From an uncultured Oleiphilaceae bacterium (GTDB taxonomy: Bacteria > Pseudomonadota > Gammaproteobacteria > Pseudomonadales > Oleiphilaceae): 51,474 bases of DNA. The notes beneath the pieces were generated by a model. The model ran no database searches. It saw only the letters and a list, made by a program, of their open reading frames with translations, and was not told the DNA's origin. The first letter of the stretch is position 1, and every line of letters begins with the position of its first letter. The DNA lies in the NCBI GenBank assembly GCA_913060665.1, contig CAJXUY010000025.1, positions 1-51,474 on the forward strand, written 5' to 3'. The position numbers and the translations under genes were made by a program. This document shows, piece by piece, positions 18,030-27,393 of this stretch.

Positions 18030-18053
18030 AAGGCAGCTATTGCTGCCTTTTTG
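18030..18053 (+). terminator. Intrinsic terminator inside the argD leader (possible attenuator)
   Basis: AAGGCAGC-TATT-GCTGCC followed by TTTTT is a textbook intrinsic terminator read in the argD direction. It lies 36 bases before the argD start and just after the predicted transcription start. No plus-strand gene lies upstream for it to close, so it most likely controls argD or caps a very short transcript. Confidence 0.75.
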
Positions 18054-18089
18054 CGTTTTAGGTCCATCTAAACCTGGAATTATGTAGCT

Positions 18090-19286
18090 ATGGCCGAACA
18101 TCCTCTAATGAATACCTATGGTCGATTGCCCATTGCCTTTGAGCATGGAGAAGGCTGCTGGCTATACGATACCAATGGCAATAAATACTTTGATACATTT
18201 ACAGGTATTGCCGTATGCGGGCTAGGACATGCTCACCCTGCAGTGACGCGTGCCATCAAAGACCAATCAGGTAGATTGGTTCATTGTTCAAATCTATACC
18301 ATTCCCCAATACAGTCAAAACTCGCCCAAGAGCTATGCAGTATTTCAGGGATGGACAATGTATTCTTCTCCAATTCTGGCGCTGAAGCGAATGAAGCAGC
18401 CATTAAAATAGCACGACTTTTTGGTCATCAGAACGGCATTGCAACCCCTTCTATTATCGTCATGGAGAATGCTTTCCATGGCCGAACAATGGCCACATTA
18501 ACCGCCTCTGGCAACCGAAAGGTACAAGCGGGTTTTGAGCCGCTGGTGAGTGGTTTTATTCGTGTACCGTTCAACGATATTCAAGCCATTGAGAATGTAG
18601 CGAAGTCAAACCCCAATGTAGTGGCTGTCATGCTGGAACCTATTCAGGGTGAGGGAGGGTTATCAATCGCTGACGCTCAATATATGACTTCACTTCGTGA
18701 AATTTGCGATACTAAAGATTGGTTAATGATACTAGATGAAGTTCAAACCGGAAACGGCAGAACAGGTTCATATTTTGCCTACAGTGACTATGAAGTTCTA
18801 CCTGATGTAGTAACTACGGCGAAGGGCCTTGCTAACGGATTTCCAATAGGCGCTTGCCTTGCAAGGGGCGCCGCGGCAGAGGTTTTTAGCCCAGGGACCC
18901 ATGGATCCACCTTTGGAGGAAATCCGCTAGGGTGCGCAGCAGCGCTAGCGGTTATCAACCAAATAAAACAGGACAACCTTACCCAGAGAGCTAAAGAACT
19001 GGGCGACACCATCATTAAAATATTAAATGACCACCTGGGTAACACCAATTACGTAAGCGCCATTCGCGGCAAAGGCCTGATGATAGGCATTGAAATGAAA
19101 GCCCCATGCCCTGAACTGGTACCTCTTGCCAAGGCAGCAGGAATACTGCTCAACATTACGTCAGAAAAAGTAATTAGGTTGCTACCCGCGCTAACAATGA
19201 CCGACCAAGAAGCGGTATTTCTTGCAGACTCTATTGTAAAAATAGTCAAACTTTATGCGGCAGATGATAGACAAGCGCCACGTTAA
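18090..19286 (+). CDS. argD: Acetylornithine aminotransferase
   Basis: This class III PLP aminotransferase makes N-acetylornithine in arginine synthesis, and often also succinyl-diaminopimelate for lysine. Motifs are GLGHAHPAVT near residue 44, the phosphate-binding SNSGAEANEAA near 94, LDEVQTGNGRTG near 215 (PLP-contacting Asp), and K245 in TTAKGLANGFP as the Schiff-base lysine. The 398-residue length is typical. It is followed 27 bases later by argF, giving an argDF unit. Its leader carries a promoter and a terminator hairpin. Confidence 0.95.
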   Translation: MAEHPLMNTYGRLPIAFEHGEGCWLYDTNGNKYFDTFTGIAVCGLGHAHPAVTRAIKDQSGRLVHCSNLYHSPIQSKLAQELCSISGMDNVFFSNSGAEANEAAIKIARLFGHQNGIATPSIIVMENAFHGRTMATLTASGNRKVQAGFEPLVSGFIRVPFNDIQAIENVAKSNPNVVAVMLEPIQGEGGLSIADAQYMTSLREICDTKDWLMILDEVQTGNGRTGSYFAYSDYEVLPDVVTTAKGLANGFPIGACLARGAAAEVFSPGTHGSTFGGNPLGCAAALAVINQIKQDNLTQRAKELGDTIIKILNDHLGNTNYVSAIRGKGLMIGIEMKAPCPELVPLAKAAGILLNITSEKVIRLLPALTMTDQEAVFLADSIVKIVKLYAADDRQAPR

Positions 19287-19313
19287 TCGCATACCAACTT
19301 GAGAACTAACCCC

Positions 19314-20222
19314 ATGGCTTTGAGACATTTTTTAACATTACTTGATTTCACTCCAGATGAACTGAAAAAGCTCACGTTGCGAGCAATCGAGATAAAAAAT
19401 GAACATAAATTAGGGAAGATATACGAGCCCCTAAAAAACCGTGTACTAGGCATGATTTTTGAGAAGTCATCAACCCGAACCAGAGTCTCTTTTGAATCAG
19501 GTATGGCTCAGTTTGGTGGGAGCTCTATCTTTCTCTCATCGCGTGATACTCAGCTAGGCCGCGGTGAACCAATAGAAGATAGTGCTCGAGTGCTTTCTCG
19601 AATGGTTGACGCGGTAATGATCAGGACATTTGAACATGAAAAAATCGAACGTTTTGCAGAGTACTCAAAAGTGCCGGTCATCAACGCATTAACCGATGAC
19701 TTTCACCCTTGCCAACTACTAGCCGATATGCAGACCTATCAGGAGCATAGAGGATCAATAGAAGGCAAACGGGTCACATGGGTAGGCGATGGCAATAACA
19801 TGTGTAACTCATACATTAACGCTGCCAGACAATATAATTTTGAGCTTATCGTCGCATCTCCTGCTGGCTATGATCCTAGTAAAGAACTGATGGACAACAA
19901 TGCAAATCGAGTCAATATCATTCGAGATCCTAATGCTGCTGTAAAAGGTGCCGACCTAATTGTGACAGATGTCTGGGCATCTATGGGACAAGAAGAAGAA
20001 CAAAAAGCAAGGGCCGCCGTATTCAAAGATTACCAAGTGTCGCCCGAACTCATGTCTTATGCCAACTCTGACGCACTATTTATGCATTGCTTGCCAGCCC
20101 ATCGTGGCGAAGAAGTCAGCGCAAGTATGATGGATCATAATAGCTCCGTCGTGTGGGACGAAGCTGAAAATAGGCTGCATGCTCAAAAAGCATTGTTAGA
20201 ATTCCTTCTCTGCAATAGCTAA
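19314..20222 (+). CDS. argF: Ornithine carbamoyltransferase, anabolic
   Basis: This enzyme joins carbamoyl phosphate and ornithine to citrulline. The carbamoyl-phosphate site [10 protein letters not shown] is near residue 50, [11 protein letters not shown] near 133, and the ornithine-binding Cys lies in [11 protein letters not shown] near 262. At 302 residues it matches the ~305-residue anabolic pseudomonad form rather than the ~334-residue enterobacterial one. I start at [11 protein letters not shown], which has GAGAA about ten bases upstream; a TTG 15 bases earlier is in frame but less likely. It lies 27 bases after argD. Confidence 0.96.
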   Translation: MALRHFLTLLDFTPDELKKLTLRAIEIKNEHKLGKIYEPLKNRVLGMIFEKSSTRTRVSFESGMAQFGGSSIFLSSRDTQLGRGEPIEDSARVLSRMVDAVMIRTFEHEKIERFAEYSKVPVINALTDDFHPCQLLADMQTYQEHRGSIEGKRVTWVGDGNNMCNSYINAARQYNFELIVASPAGYDPSKELMDNNANRVNIIRDPNAAVKGADLIVTDVWASMGQEEEQKARAAVFKDYQVSPELMSYANSDALFMHCLPAHRGEEVSASMMDHNSSVVWDEAENRLHAQKALLEFLLCNS

Positions 20223-20281
20223 GAACTGAACTAGCCCTAAACATCGGTTAAACCGCCTTTTCATGAAGATAATGATTTCTC

Positions 20282-21352
20282 ATGGCTCAATTGCTTAAAA
20301 TTGAAGATCTAACATGCAGTTATGATAACGAAGATATCATAACTGGGCTTTCGCTAGGCCTAAACGAAGGTGATATTGGCTGCTTGCTAGGCCCTAGTGG
20401 CTGTGGAAAAAGCACTATTCTGAGAGCAATTGCCGGATTTCACCCCGTCAGTAAAGGCTCAATATCACTTCAGGGTAGCGTCATTTCCTCTTCAAACACA
20501 AACATTGCGCCAGAGAAGCGCCCCGTCGGTATGGTATTCCAAGACTATGCGCTATTCCCTCACATGACCCTTGCTCAAAATGTCGGCTACGGATTACACA
20601 AACTGCCAACTAATAAGCGAAAAGCAAAAGTCGCAGAAATGTTGGATTTGGTGAACCTTTCAGATCTATCGAATCGTTACCCCCATGAGTTATCAGGTGG
20701 TCAGCAACAGCGAGTATCCCTTGCAAGAGCAATGGCACCTGAGCCCTCCTTAATACTGCTGGACGAGCCCTTTTCAAACCTTGATGTTGAGCTTAGGAAG
20801 CGACTAAGCTTAGATATTCGCGATATTCTTAAATCCCTCAACATGACGGCAATACTCGTCACCCATGATCAGCACGAAGCATTTGCCATGTGCGACCAAA
20901 TTGGGGTGATTAAAGATGGCATCATTCAACAGTGGGACAGCCCATATAACCTTTATCACGAACCCATCAACCGCTTTGTAGCGAGTTTTGTCGGCCAAGG
21001 CTGTTTTCTTAAAGGCACACTTGTTTCACATGAGAAATTTGAAACCGAGCTAGGTCTCATAGAAGGAAATAGAGCATATAACTGGAAAACTGGAAGTCAT
21101 GTCGACATTCTTATTAGACCAGATGATATTGTATTCGACCCAAGCTCTTCATTGACCTGCCAGATCATCAGTAAAACATTTGCAGGAACATCGACTTTAT
21201 ATCGAGTTCAATTAAAATCTGGAGCCATTATCGAAGGGCTTTTCCCAAGCCATCAAGACTTATACATAGGCGATCAGATCAATATCAGCCTAGCAGTCGA
21301 TCATCTAATTGCATTTCAGTGGTCTGAACCTTCATCTAAAGTCACACAGTAG
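20282..21352 (+). CDS. ABC transporter ATP-binding protein, FbpC/PotA type
   Basis: This is an ATPase subunit of a binding-protein-dependent importer. It has Walker A GPSGCGKST (37-45), Q-loop in VFQDYALFPHMT, signature LSGGQQQR (137-144), Walker B LILLDE (157-162) and H-loop VTHD. A C-terminal TOBE-like domain contains VDILIRPDDIV. The set resembles iron(III) or polyamine importers. No permease or binding protein lies nearby, so its partners and substrate are unknown. It follows argF by 60 bases on the same strand, a placement also found in pseudomonads, and may be read with argDF. Confidence 0.88.
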   Translation: MAQLLKIEDLTCSYDNEDIITGLSLGLNEGDIGCLLGPSGCGKSTILRAIAGFHPVSKGSISLQGSVISSSNTNIAPEKRPVGMVFQDYALFPHMTLAQNVGYGLHKLPTNKRKAKVAEMLDLVNLSDLSNRYPHELSGGQQQRVSLARAMAPEPSLILLDEPFSNLDVELRKRLSLDIRDILKSLNMTAILVTHDQHEAFAMCDQIGVIKDGIIQQWDSPYNLYHEPINRFVASFVGQGCFLKGTLVSHEKFETELGLIEGNRAYNWKTGSHVDILIRPDDIVFDPSSSLTCQIISKTFAGTSTLYRVQLKSGAIIEGLFPSHQDLYIGDQINISLAVDHLIAFQWSEPSSKVTQ

Positions 21353-21396
21353 AGCATATAGCTTAACTCCACTATGCTGAACAGGTAAGGCCAAAC

Positions 21397-22872
21397 CTAT
21401 CTAACACGCTCAACGGCATCTAACCAGCCAGAATACAGTCTATCACGCGTATCAGGCTGCATATTGGGTTCAAAGCGCTGCTCACACGTCCACAAAGCAG
21501 AAATTTCATCAAGATCTTTATACAACCCTGCTTTCAAGCCCGCTAAATAAGCCACACCTAGTGCAGTAGTCTCAGTAATTTTTGGTCTATCCACAGTAAC
21601 ATTCAAAATATCTGCTAAGAACTGAACTAACCAATTATTTACAACCATCCCTCCGTCAATTCTTAAAGCTTTGTAACTTGCGCCATCGTTCTGCATCGCT
21701 CGAACAAGGTCTTTGGTTTGGTAACATACCGACTGCAGTCCGGCCGTCACAATATCTGCAATACCTGTATCACGGGTCAAACCATGAATAGCCCCTCTGG
21801 CATGAGGATCCCAATACGGCGCCCCCAAACCTGTGAACGCGGGCACTAAATAAACTGGGTTATCCGATCCCGAATCACGCGCAAGCGCTTCTGCCTCTGA
21901 TGCACAGCCGATTAATTTCAATCCATCACGAAGCCATTGAATAGCCGCCCCAGCGATAAAGATACTGCCTTCGACCGCATAAGTCGTCTTGCCGTCAAGT
22001 CGATAAGCGATGGTGGTCAATAAGCGGTTTTCTGACCTTACGGCCTTATCACCGGTATTCAACATCAAGAAACAACCGGTACCATAAGTACTTTTGGCCA
22101 TCCCCGGCTGAAAGCAGGCCTGACCAACCAACGCTGCTTGCTGATCGCCCGCGACACCATAAATAGGAACAGAAGCCCCCAACAGCTCGGCCTCAGCCAC
22201 ACCAAAATCATCACTACTATCCAGCACCTCTGGCAACATCACTAACGGAACATTAAATGCGGCGAGCAACTCTTCATCCCATTCTTGAGAATAAATGTTA
22301 AACAATGAAGTACGGGAAGCGTTGGTCGCATCAGTTTTGTGACTCCTACCGCCCGTAAGCTTCCACAATAAAAAAGAATCTACCGTACCAAAAGCTAACA
22401 ACCCCTGCTCAGCCTTTACTCTAGCGCCTTCAACATGGTCAAGTATCCAACTTATTTTAGTCGCAGAAAAATACGGGTCAATTAAGAGCCCCGTTTTCTG
22501 AACCACTAACTCTTCAAAGCCTTGCAACTTAAGTTTTTCACAGACATCGGCTGTTCTGCGGTCTTGCCAAACAATAGCATTATAAATGAGGTTGCCGGTT
22601 TCACGGTCCCACACCAGCGTGGTCTCTCGCTGATTGGTAATACCTATCCCGGCAAGGTTCAGAACATCAATTTCAGCCTTAGCGATCGCGTCTCTACAGA
22701 CATCTAACGTGGAAGACCATATGTCGTTGGGATCATGCTCCACCCAGCCATCCTGAGGAAAGTGCTGCACAAACTCCTTCTGCGCTGAAGCAACTGCGTG
22801 CCCGTCCTGACTAAACACAATTGCGCGAGAGCTTGTCGTACCTTGGTCAATTGCAAGTAGATAACGACTCAT
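21397..22872 (-). CDS. glpK: Glycerol kinase
   Basis: Glycerol kinase phosphorylates glycerol to sn-glycerol 3-phosphate. It shows the FGGY-kinase start [16 protein letters not shown], the segments [17 protein letters not shown] and WQDRRTA, and a C-terminal DGGMVVNNW. The 491-residue length is normal. It diverges from glpR, with a GlpR operator immediately upstream of its candidate -10. No glycerol facilitator gene (glpF) is adjacent, unlike many regulons. Confidence 0.97.
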   Translation of the reverse strand: MSRYLLAIDQGTTSSRAIVFSQDGHAVASAQKEFVQHFPQDGWVEHDPNDIWSSTLDVCRDAIAKAEIDVLNLAGIGITNQRETTLVWDRETGNLIYNAIVWQDRRTADVCEKLKLQGFEELVVQKTGLLIDPYFSATKISWILDHVEGARVKAEQGLLAFGTVDSFLLWKLTGGRSHKTDATNASRTSLFNIYSQEWDEELLAAFNVPLVMLPEVLDSSDDFGVAEAELLGASVPIYGVAGDQQAALVGQACFQPGMAKSTYGTGCFLMLNTGDKAVRSENRLLTTIAYRLDGKTTYAVEGSIFIAGAAIQWLRDGLKLIGCASEAEALARDSGSDNPVYLVPAFTGLGAPYWDPHARGAIHGLTRDTGIADIVTAGLQSVCYQTKDLVRAMQNDGASYKALRIDGGMVVNNWLVQFLADILNVTVDRPKITETTALGVAYLAGLKAGLYKDLDEISALWTCEQRFEPNMQPDTRDRLYSGWLDAVERVR

Positions 22873-22920
22873 AATCTGTTTATTCCATATTCATTAGCGT
22901 ACATTAAACTACATTTGTTA

Positions 22921-22940
22921 ATTATAAATTCGAATTCGAA
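22921..22940 (-). promoter_or_regulatory. glpK promoter -10 and GlpR operator
   Basis: The perfect palindrome TTCGAATTCGAA (22929-22940) has the TTCG-N4-CGAA layout known for GlpR operators. Two bases further along the minus strand lies a perfect TATAAT (22921-22926). A repressor bound here would block the promoter, fitting glycerol-3-phosphate-relieved repression of glpK, and possibly autoregulation of the divergent glpR. Confidence 0.7.
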
Positions 22941-23052
22941 CATACTATCCACATATTGAACTTTATTAAACCACCCCTGAAAAAAGATTTGAATTGGTTC
23001 ATAATATACCTCTTATTAAGCATAAATAGAGCGGATAAGTAGAGCAGACTCA

Positions 23053-23814
23053 ATGGCGCAAGAAACCCGACACAAACAAATTATAAAGCTTGTTGCTGAG
23101 CGTGGATTTGTCACTATCGACGATATGGCGCAGCATTTTCAAGTTACGCCACAAACCATAAGAAGAGATATTAACCAACTCGACCAGGAAAAGCTGCTTC
23201 AACGATATCATGGCGGAGCGGGGATACCATCCAGCACACTTAATACAGCTTATAGCGATCGAAAAATCCAGAATTTAGAAGAAAAAACACGGATTGGTAA
23301 AGCCATTGCCAGCAATATTCCCGACCACTCATCTATGTTTATTAACATAGGCACGACCACTGAAACTATCGCTAAGGCGTTGTTAAAACATCAGGGCCTA
23401 ACGATTATCACCAACAATTTACACGTAGCCAGTATATTAAGCTCCAAAGAAGACTTTAATATCATTATCGCTGGGGGTGCCGTTCGAAACAGAGATGGTG
23501 GAATCATTGGCGAAGCTACAGTAGATTTTGTAAAGCAATTTAAAGTAGATTTCGCGATTATAGGTATTAGCGGTATTGATGATGACGGTGAGCTTCTCGA
23601 CTTTGATTACCAAGAAGTAAGAGTAGCGCAGGCAATTATTGAAAATGCCAGACAAGTATTTCTAGCTGCTGACCACTCAAAGTTTGGAAGAAATGCTATG
23701 ATCAGGCTCGGAAACATTAGCCAAGCATCACATTTATTTACAGGACAAACGCCCCCTACTAACATTTCAGACATATTAACTGAACATGAGGTTGAACTTA
23801 CCGTCACTCATTAG
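23053..23814 (+). CDS. glpR: Glycerol-3-phosphate regulon repressor, DeoR family
   Basis: GlpR represses glp genes and is released by glycerol 3-phosphate. The N-terminal helix-turn-helix is in [21 protein letters not shown] (about residues 20-40), followed by the hallmark LLQRYHGGA. The C-terminal DeoR sensor domain has FINIGTTTE and [10 protein letters not shown]. The 253-residue length is typical. It lies between glpK and glpD, and the intergenic regions on both sides hold TTCG-N4-CGAA sites, which supports the name. Confidence 0.94.
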   Translation: MAQETRHKQIIKLVAERGFVTIDDMAQHFQVTPQTIRRDINQLDQEKLLQRYHGGAGIPSSTLNTAYSDRKIQNLEEKTRIGKAIASNIPDHSSMFINIGTTTETIAKALLKHQGLTIITNNLHVASILSSKEDFNIIIAGGAVRNRDGGIIGEATVDFVKQFKVDFAIIGISGIDDDGELLDFDYQEVRVAQAIIENARQVFLAADHSKFGRNAMIRLGNISQASHLFTGQTPPTNISDILTEHEVELTVTH

Positions 23815-23946
23815 ATTGCCATACCGCTTGTTGCACTATCGTAAAGGTTCTCATTATAGTGGAGGCCTTCTCTTTTTTCTTTTCCATACACCCCCTTAAA
23901 AAATCCTAAGCAATTACAATACACGTCAACAAATTATTTAATACAT

Positions 23947-24001
23947 TTGTAATAATAAAGATCTATCTTTATACTTTCGAAACAAAATATTCGTTTTCGA
24001 A
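23947..24001 (+). promoter_or_regulatory. glpD promoter with GlpR operators
   Basis: TTGTAA (23947-23952) and TATACT (23970-23975) are spaced by 17 bases. Directly downstream lie TTTCGAAA (23975-23982) and TTCGTTTTCGAA (23990-24001), the second an exact TTCG-N4-CGAA. The operators cover the expected start of transcription, so GlpR should repress glpD here. Confidence 0.7.
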
Positions 24002-24028
24002 CCTTAATGACCATAAGGGAATATAAAA

Positions 24029-25558
24029 GTGGTAAACCTTACTTCAAGTACAGTAGATATTTTAGTCGTGGGCGGAGGCATCAACGGAGCAGGTATTGCA
24101 GCAGATGCTGCTGGAAGAGGGCTTTCAGTTACGCTATGCGAACAAGCAGACCTTGCTTCAGCCACATCTTCTGCCAGTAGCAAGCTGATTCATGGAGGCC
24201 TAAGATATCTTGAGCACTATGAATTCAGGCTAGTTAAAGAAGCGCTGGCCGAAAGGGAGGTCTTGCTCCACAATGCGCCTCACCTCGTACAACCACTTCG
24301 TTTCACGTTACCCCACAGACCTCACCTTCGCCCAGACTGGATGATTCGCGCGGGGCTATTTATGTATGACCACTTAACTAAGAGAAATACACTTCCAAGT
24401 ACACGTTCATGCAAATTCAAACGCCAAAGCCCACTAAAGCCTAGCATTAAGAAAGGCTACCAATATTACGACTGCTCAGTTGATGATGCTCGACTTGTAG
24501 TAACGAACGCAATTTCCGCTCACCGTAATGGCGCTAACATTCTCACACGAACAAAACTCGTAAACGCAATAAGGGTCGAGGACAAAGCGGTTTGGAAAAT
24601 AACTCTTTTAGATATAGATAAGAACGAAGTATACAACCTTTTTGCTAAAGCACTGATTAATGCAGCAGGACCTTGGGTTAGTCAGCTAGTAACAGACCAT
24701 ATTAATCAAACACCTGCTCGTAATATCCGCCTTATTAAAGGCAGTCACATTATTGTACCTAAAATTCACAACAGTGAAGGCGCCTTCATCCTCCAAAACA
24801 CTGACAAGCGTATTGTGTTTGTTATACCCTATCAAGAACGATTCTCACTCATAGGCACTACAGATAAGGAATACAAAGGCGATCCCGCATCAGTGTCGAT
24901 TGATGACGACGAAATCCAGTATCTGGTAAACGTTATTAACGATCACTTTATCGCCCAACTTGGCAAGAGCGATATCATCAAGAGCTTCGCAGGTGTGAGA
25001 CCACTATGTGATGATGAGTCTTCAAACCCTTCTGCGATGACTCGGGACTACACACTAGAGCTCGAGGAAGGCGACAGCAAAACGCCGCTACTATCTATTT
25101 ATGGGGGCAAAATAACAACCTATCGCAAGCTAGCTGAAGCGTCAATGAACAAGCTTTCACCCTACTTCCCCTCAATGAAAGATGCATGGACTGCAAAAGC
25201 CCCGTTGCCGGGCGCAACATCTTCGACCCAAAATCTCGCCGACATTCAAAATATCATTCACGAAGCGCACCCATGGCTATCGGCAGAACTTCTCGCTCGG
25301 TACAGTCGAAGCTACGGCCTCCTCTGCTTAAGGTTTCTTGGAGGTAAAAGCTCTGTTGCTGATATGGGAGTCCACTTTGGAGCCAACCTTTACCAAAGCG
25401 AAGTCGACTATTTGGTCAAAAATGAATGGTCAAAGTCAGTAGAAGATATTTTATGGAGGAGAACAAAGCTTAGCTTGAACATAAGCGACAACGAAGTTAC
25501 TGAGCTGAAAAACTATTTGTCCCATACTGCGTTGTTAAACAAAAAACAAATAGCTTAG
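24029..25558 (+). CDS. glpD: Glycerol-3-phosphate dehydrogenase, aerobic
   Basis: This membrane-associated FAD enzyme oxidises sn-glycerol 3-phosphate to dihydroxyacetone phosphate and feeds electrons to quinone. The FAD-binding motif VVGGGINGAGIA is near residue 12, followed by SSASSKLIHGGLRYLEHYEF, and later the family segments YYDCSVDDARLV and GGKITTYRKLAE. The 509-residue length is typical. It starts with GTG, with AAGGGA about nine bases upstream. It carries its own GlpR-controlled promoter downstream of glpR. Confidence 0.96.
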   Translation: MVNLTSSTVDILVVGGGINGAGIAADAAGRGLSVTLCEQADLASATSSASSKLIHGGLRYLEHYEFRLVKEALAEREVLLHNAPHLVQPLRFTLPHRPHLRPDWMIRAGLFMYDHLTKRNTLPSTRSCKFKRQSPLKPSIKKGYQYYDCSVDDARLVVTNAISAHRNGANILTRTKLVNAIRVEDKAVWKITLLDIDKNEVYNLFAKALINAAGPWVSQLVTDHINQTPARNIRLIKGSHIIVPKIHNSEGAFILQNTDKRIVFVIPYQERFSLIGTTDKEYKGDPASVSIDDDEIQYLVNVINDHFIAQLGKSDIIKSFAGVRPLCDDESSNPSAMTRDYTLELEEGDSKTPLLSIYGGKITTYRKLAEASMNKLSPYFPSMKDAWTAKAPLPGATSSTQNLADIQNIIHEAHPWLSAELLARYSRSYGLLCLRFLGGKSSVADMGVHFGANLYQSEVDYLVKNEWSKSVEDILWRRTKLSLNISDNEVTELKNYLSHTALLNKKQIA

Positions 25559-25620
25559 TAACTCAATAACCACTGAACCAAGCATATACATAGAACACCC
25601 TCTCGCAGATACTTGCCAGC

Positions 25621-27216
25621 CTAATCATTCAACTGACGGCGTGGCCACACTAAGCTAAATTTGGCACCTCCCATTTCACTGCGGCCCAAAAACGCCTGCC
25701 CGCCGTGCCAATATAGAATACGCCTAACAATTGACAAGCCCAACCCATAACCACCAGACGACCGAGTTCGACTATCATCTAAGCGAGCAAATGGTGTAAA
25801 TACTTTTTCCCAGTCGCTTTCAGGAATCCCAGCACCATCATCTTCAACATCAACACGACATGCCTCCTGATCAAATGAACAATGCACCTTTACGGTAGAT
25901 GCTGCATATCGAGTAGCATTACCTACGAGGTTCTGTATCGCTCGGTGAATATAACGATATTCGACATCTGATTGCTTCCATTCATCAGACCCTTCATCGA
26001 ATTCAGCCTGTATCGTCATTTCTGGCTTAACACCACCCTGTTCGGATACCACCTGTTCAACAATCCCTCTTACATCAACATCTTGAAAGGTCAATATCGG
26101 GCCGCCCTGTTCCAACCTAGCATACGTTAAAATCTCATCAATGAGCTCATCCAACTCCTGAATGTCTGAGTCGATGCCCGTCAATTGCTTGTGTAACGAT
26201 GCCTCACTGGTACAGTCTTCAATCATCTGCACACCAAAACGAATTCTTGCTACGGGAGTTCTTAGCTCGTGTGAAACCGCATGAATCATCTCTCTCTGAA
26301 CCGCAACGAGCCGCTGAATATGCTCAGCCATACTATTAAACGCATCGCCCAATCTACCGATAGCGTCTTTTCTGCCAGCGCCCATTCTTGCATCTAGCTC
26401 GCCTCTCGCTATCCGAGTCGCTACCGTTTCAAGACTTTTTAACCGGCGATCGATTGAAACAATCAACACATATACCGCGCCACCAACACCAGCCATTGCA
26501 ACCAACAATAACGTGAGTATCAACGGCCATGAGATAGCACTATAGTTTTTCGGAAAATCAACACGATAGAGGTCGCCATTACTCAACTTAAAATAACCCG
26601 TCGGAGATGTATTTTCGCCGCCTGGATAGAAAGAAGACTTACCCTCATTTGCAAGTCCTAAAGCGTCTATTCCCAGCCCACCCTCGTCTAGCACTCGAAC
26701 AATACCCACACCGAATGTTTCTGCCAGACCAGATACATACTTATCTAGCAACCCTCCCGACGCCCCTGCTAACGAACGCTGGTCAAGCAAATCTGCAATT
26801 ACGTATCCCGCTAATTGGTTAACCCCGGAGTACAGGTCTTGAAAATACCCAACAACAAGGTTTGGCTCTTCACTCGCACTACTAACACGCCTGACAACTT
26901 TATAGCCGTGAGCCTCACTAACCACAAGAACTTGCTGGAAGTTTAAGCGCGCAATCTCAACTGAAGTGAAGTGGTGGTCAACCGATAAATCCAGACTCAA
27001 ACTTGCTAGCCCAGATACCGTAGGATTAGAGAACAGTTCATTTAACGTCTGAGTATCTTGATTGGCTAGCCAATCAAACACAGGGGAAGACACCGTTACT
27101 CTGTGATGCTCACTTCGAACTATATTAATAGAGGTATATATAAACGCAGAAAAAAGGCCTACTACCATTAATGCAAGTAGCAAGCCTCCAAATACTCGTA
27201 TAAAAAGCCTGTTCAC
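25621..27216 (-). CDS. Sensor histidine kinase, RstB-like
   Basis: This is an inner-membrane sensor of 531 residues. A membrane segment at about 8-30 is followed by a periplasmic domain of about 200 residues, a second membrane segment at about 230-255, a HAMP linker and a HisKA domain with H316 in HAVSHELRTP. The ATPase domain has the N box QNLVGNATRYA, the G1 box DDGAGIPES, and a later GYGLGLSIVRRI. The type resembles RstB. Its regulator is encoded upstream on the same strand, 177 bases away, an unusually wide gap for such a pair. The signal sensed is unknown. Confidence 0.9.
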   Translation of the reverse strand: MNRLFIRVFGGLLLALMVVGLFSAFIYTSINIVRSEHHRVTVSSPVFDWLANQDTQTLNELFSNPTVSGLASLSLDLSVDHHFTSVEIARLNFQQVLVVSEAHGYKVVRRVSSASEEPNLVVGYFQDLYSGVNQLAGYVIADLLDQRSLAGASGGLLDKYVSGLAETFGVGIVRVLDEGGLGIDALGLANEGKSSFYPGGENTSPTGYFKLSNGDLYRVDFPKNYSAISWPLILTLLLVAMAGVGGAVYVLIVSIDRRLKSLETVATRIARGELDARMGAGRKDAIGRLGDAFNSMAEHIQRLVAVQREMIHAVSHELRTPVARIRFGVQMIEDCTSEASLHKQLTGIDSDIQELDELIDEILTYARLEQGGPILTFQDVDVRGIVEQVVSEQGGVKPEMTIQAEFDEGSDEWKQSDVEYRYIHRAIQNLVGNATRYAASTVKVHCSFDQEACRVDVEDDGAGIPESDWEKVFTPFARLDDSRTRSSGGYGLGLSIVRRILYWHGGQAFLGRSEMGGAKFSLVWPRRQLND

Positions 27217-27393
27217 AGTTGTTAAATCCCGTCTGTAAGCTATTTGTTCAGATACCCTTACAACCTCTTCACACCATAAGGTAACAGAGTTAATTGCCTA
27301 GGGCTCATAGCAACGAAGCCGTAAATATAGAGGCAGCACTATAGTCATGCCAAGTAACACTAGCATGAAAAAGTAATACTACATCTAAAGCAG

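Noticed and set aside
21353-21396. AGCATA / TATGCT repeat between the ABC ATPase and glpK as a terminator
   Set aside because: Six-base stem, long loop and no T run; too weak to call.
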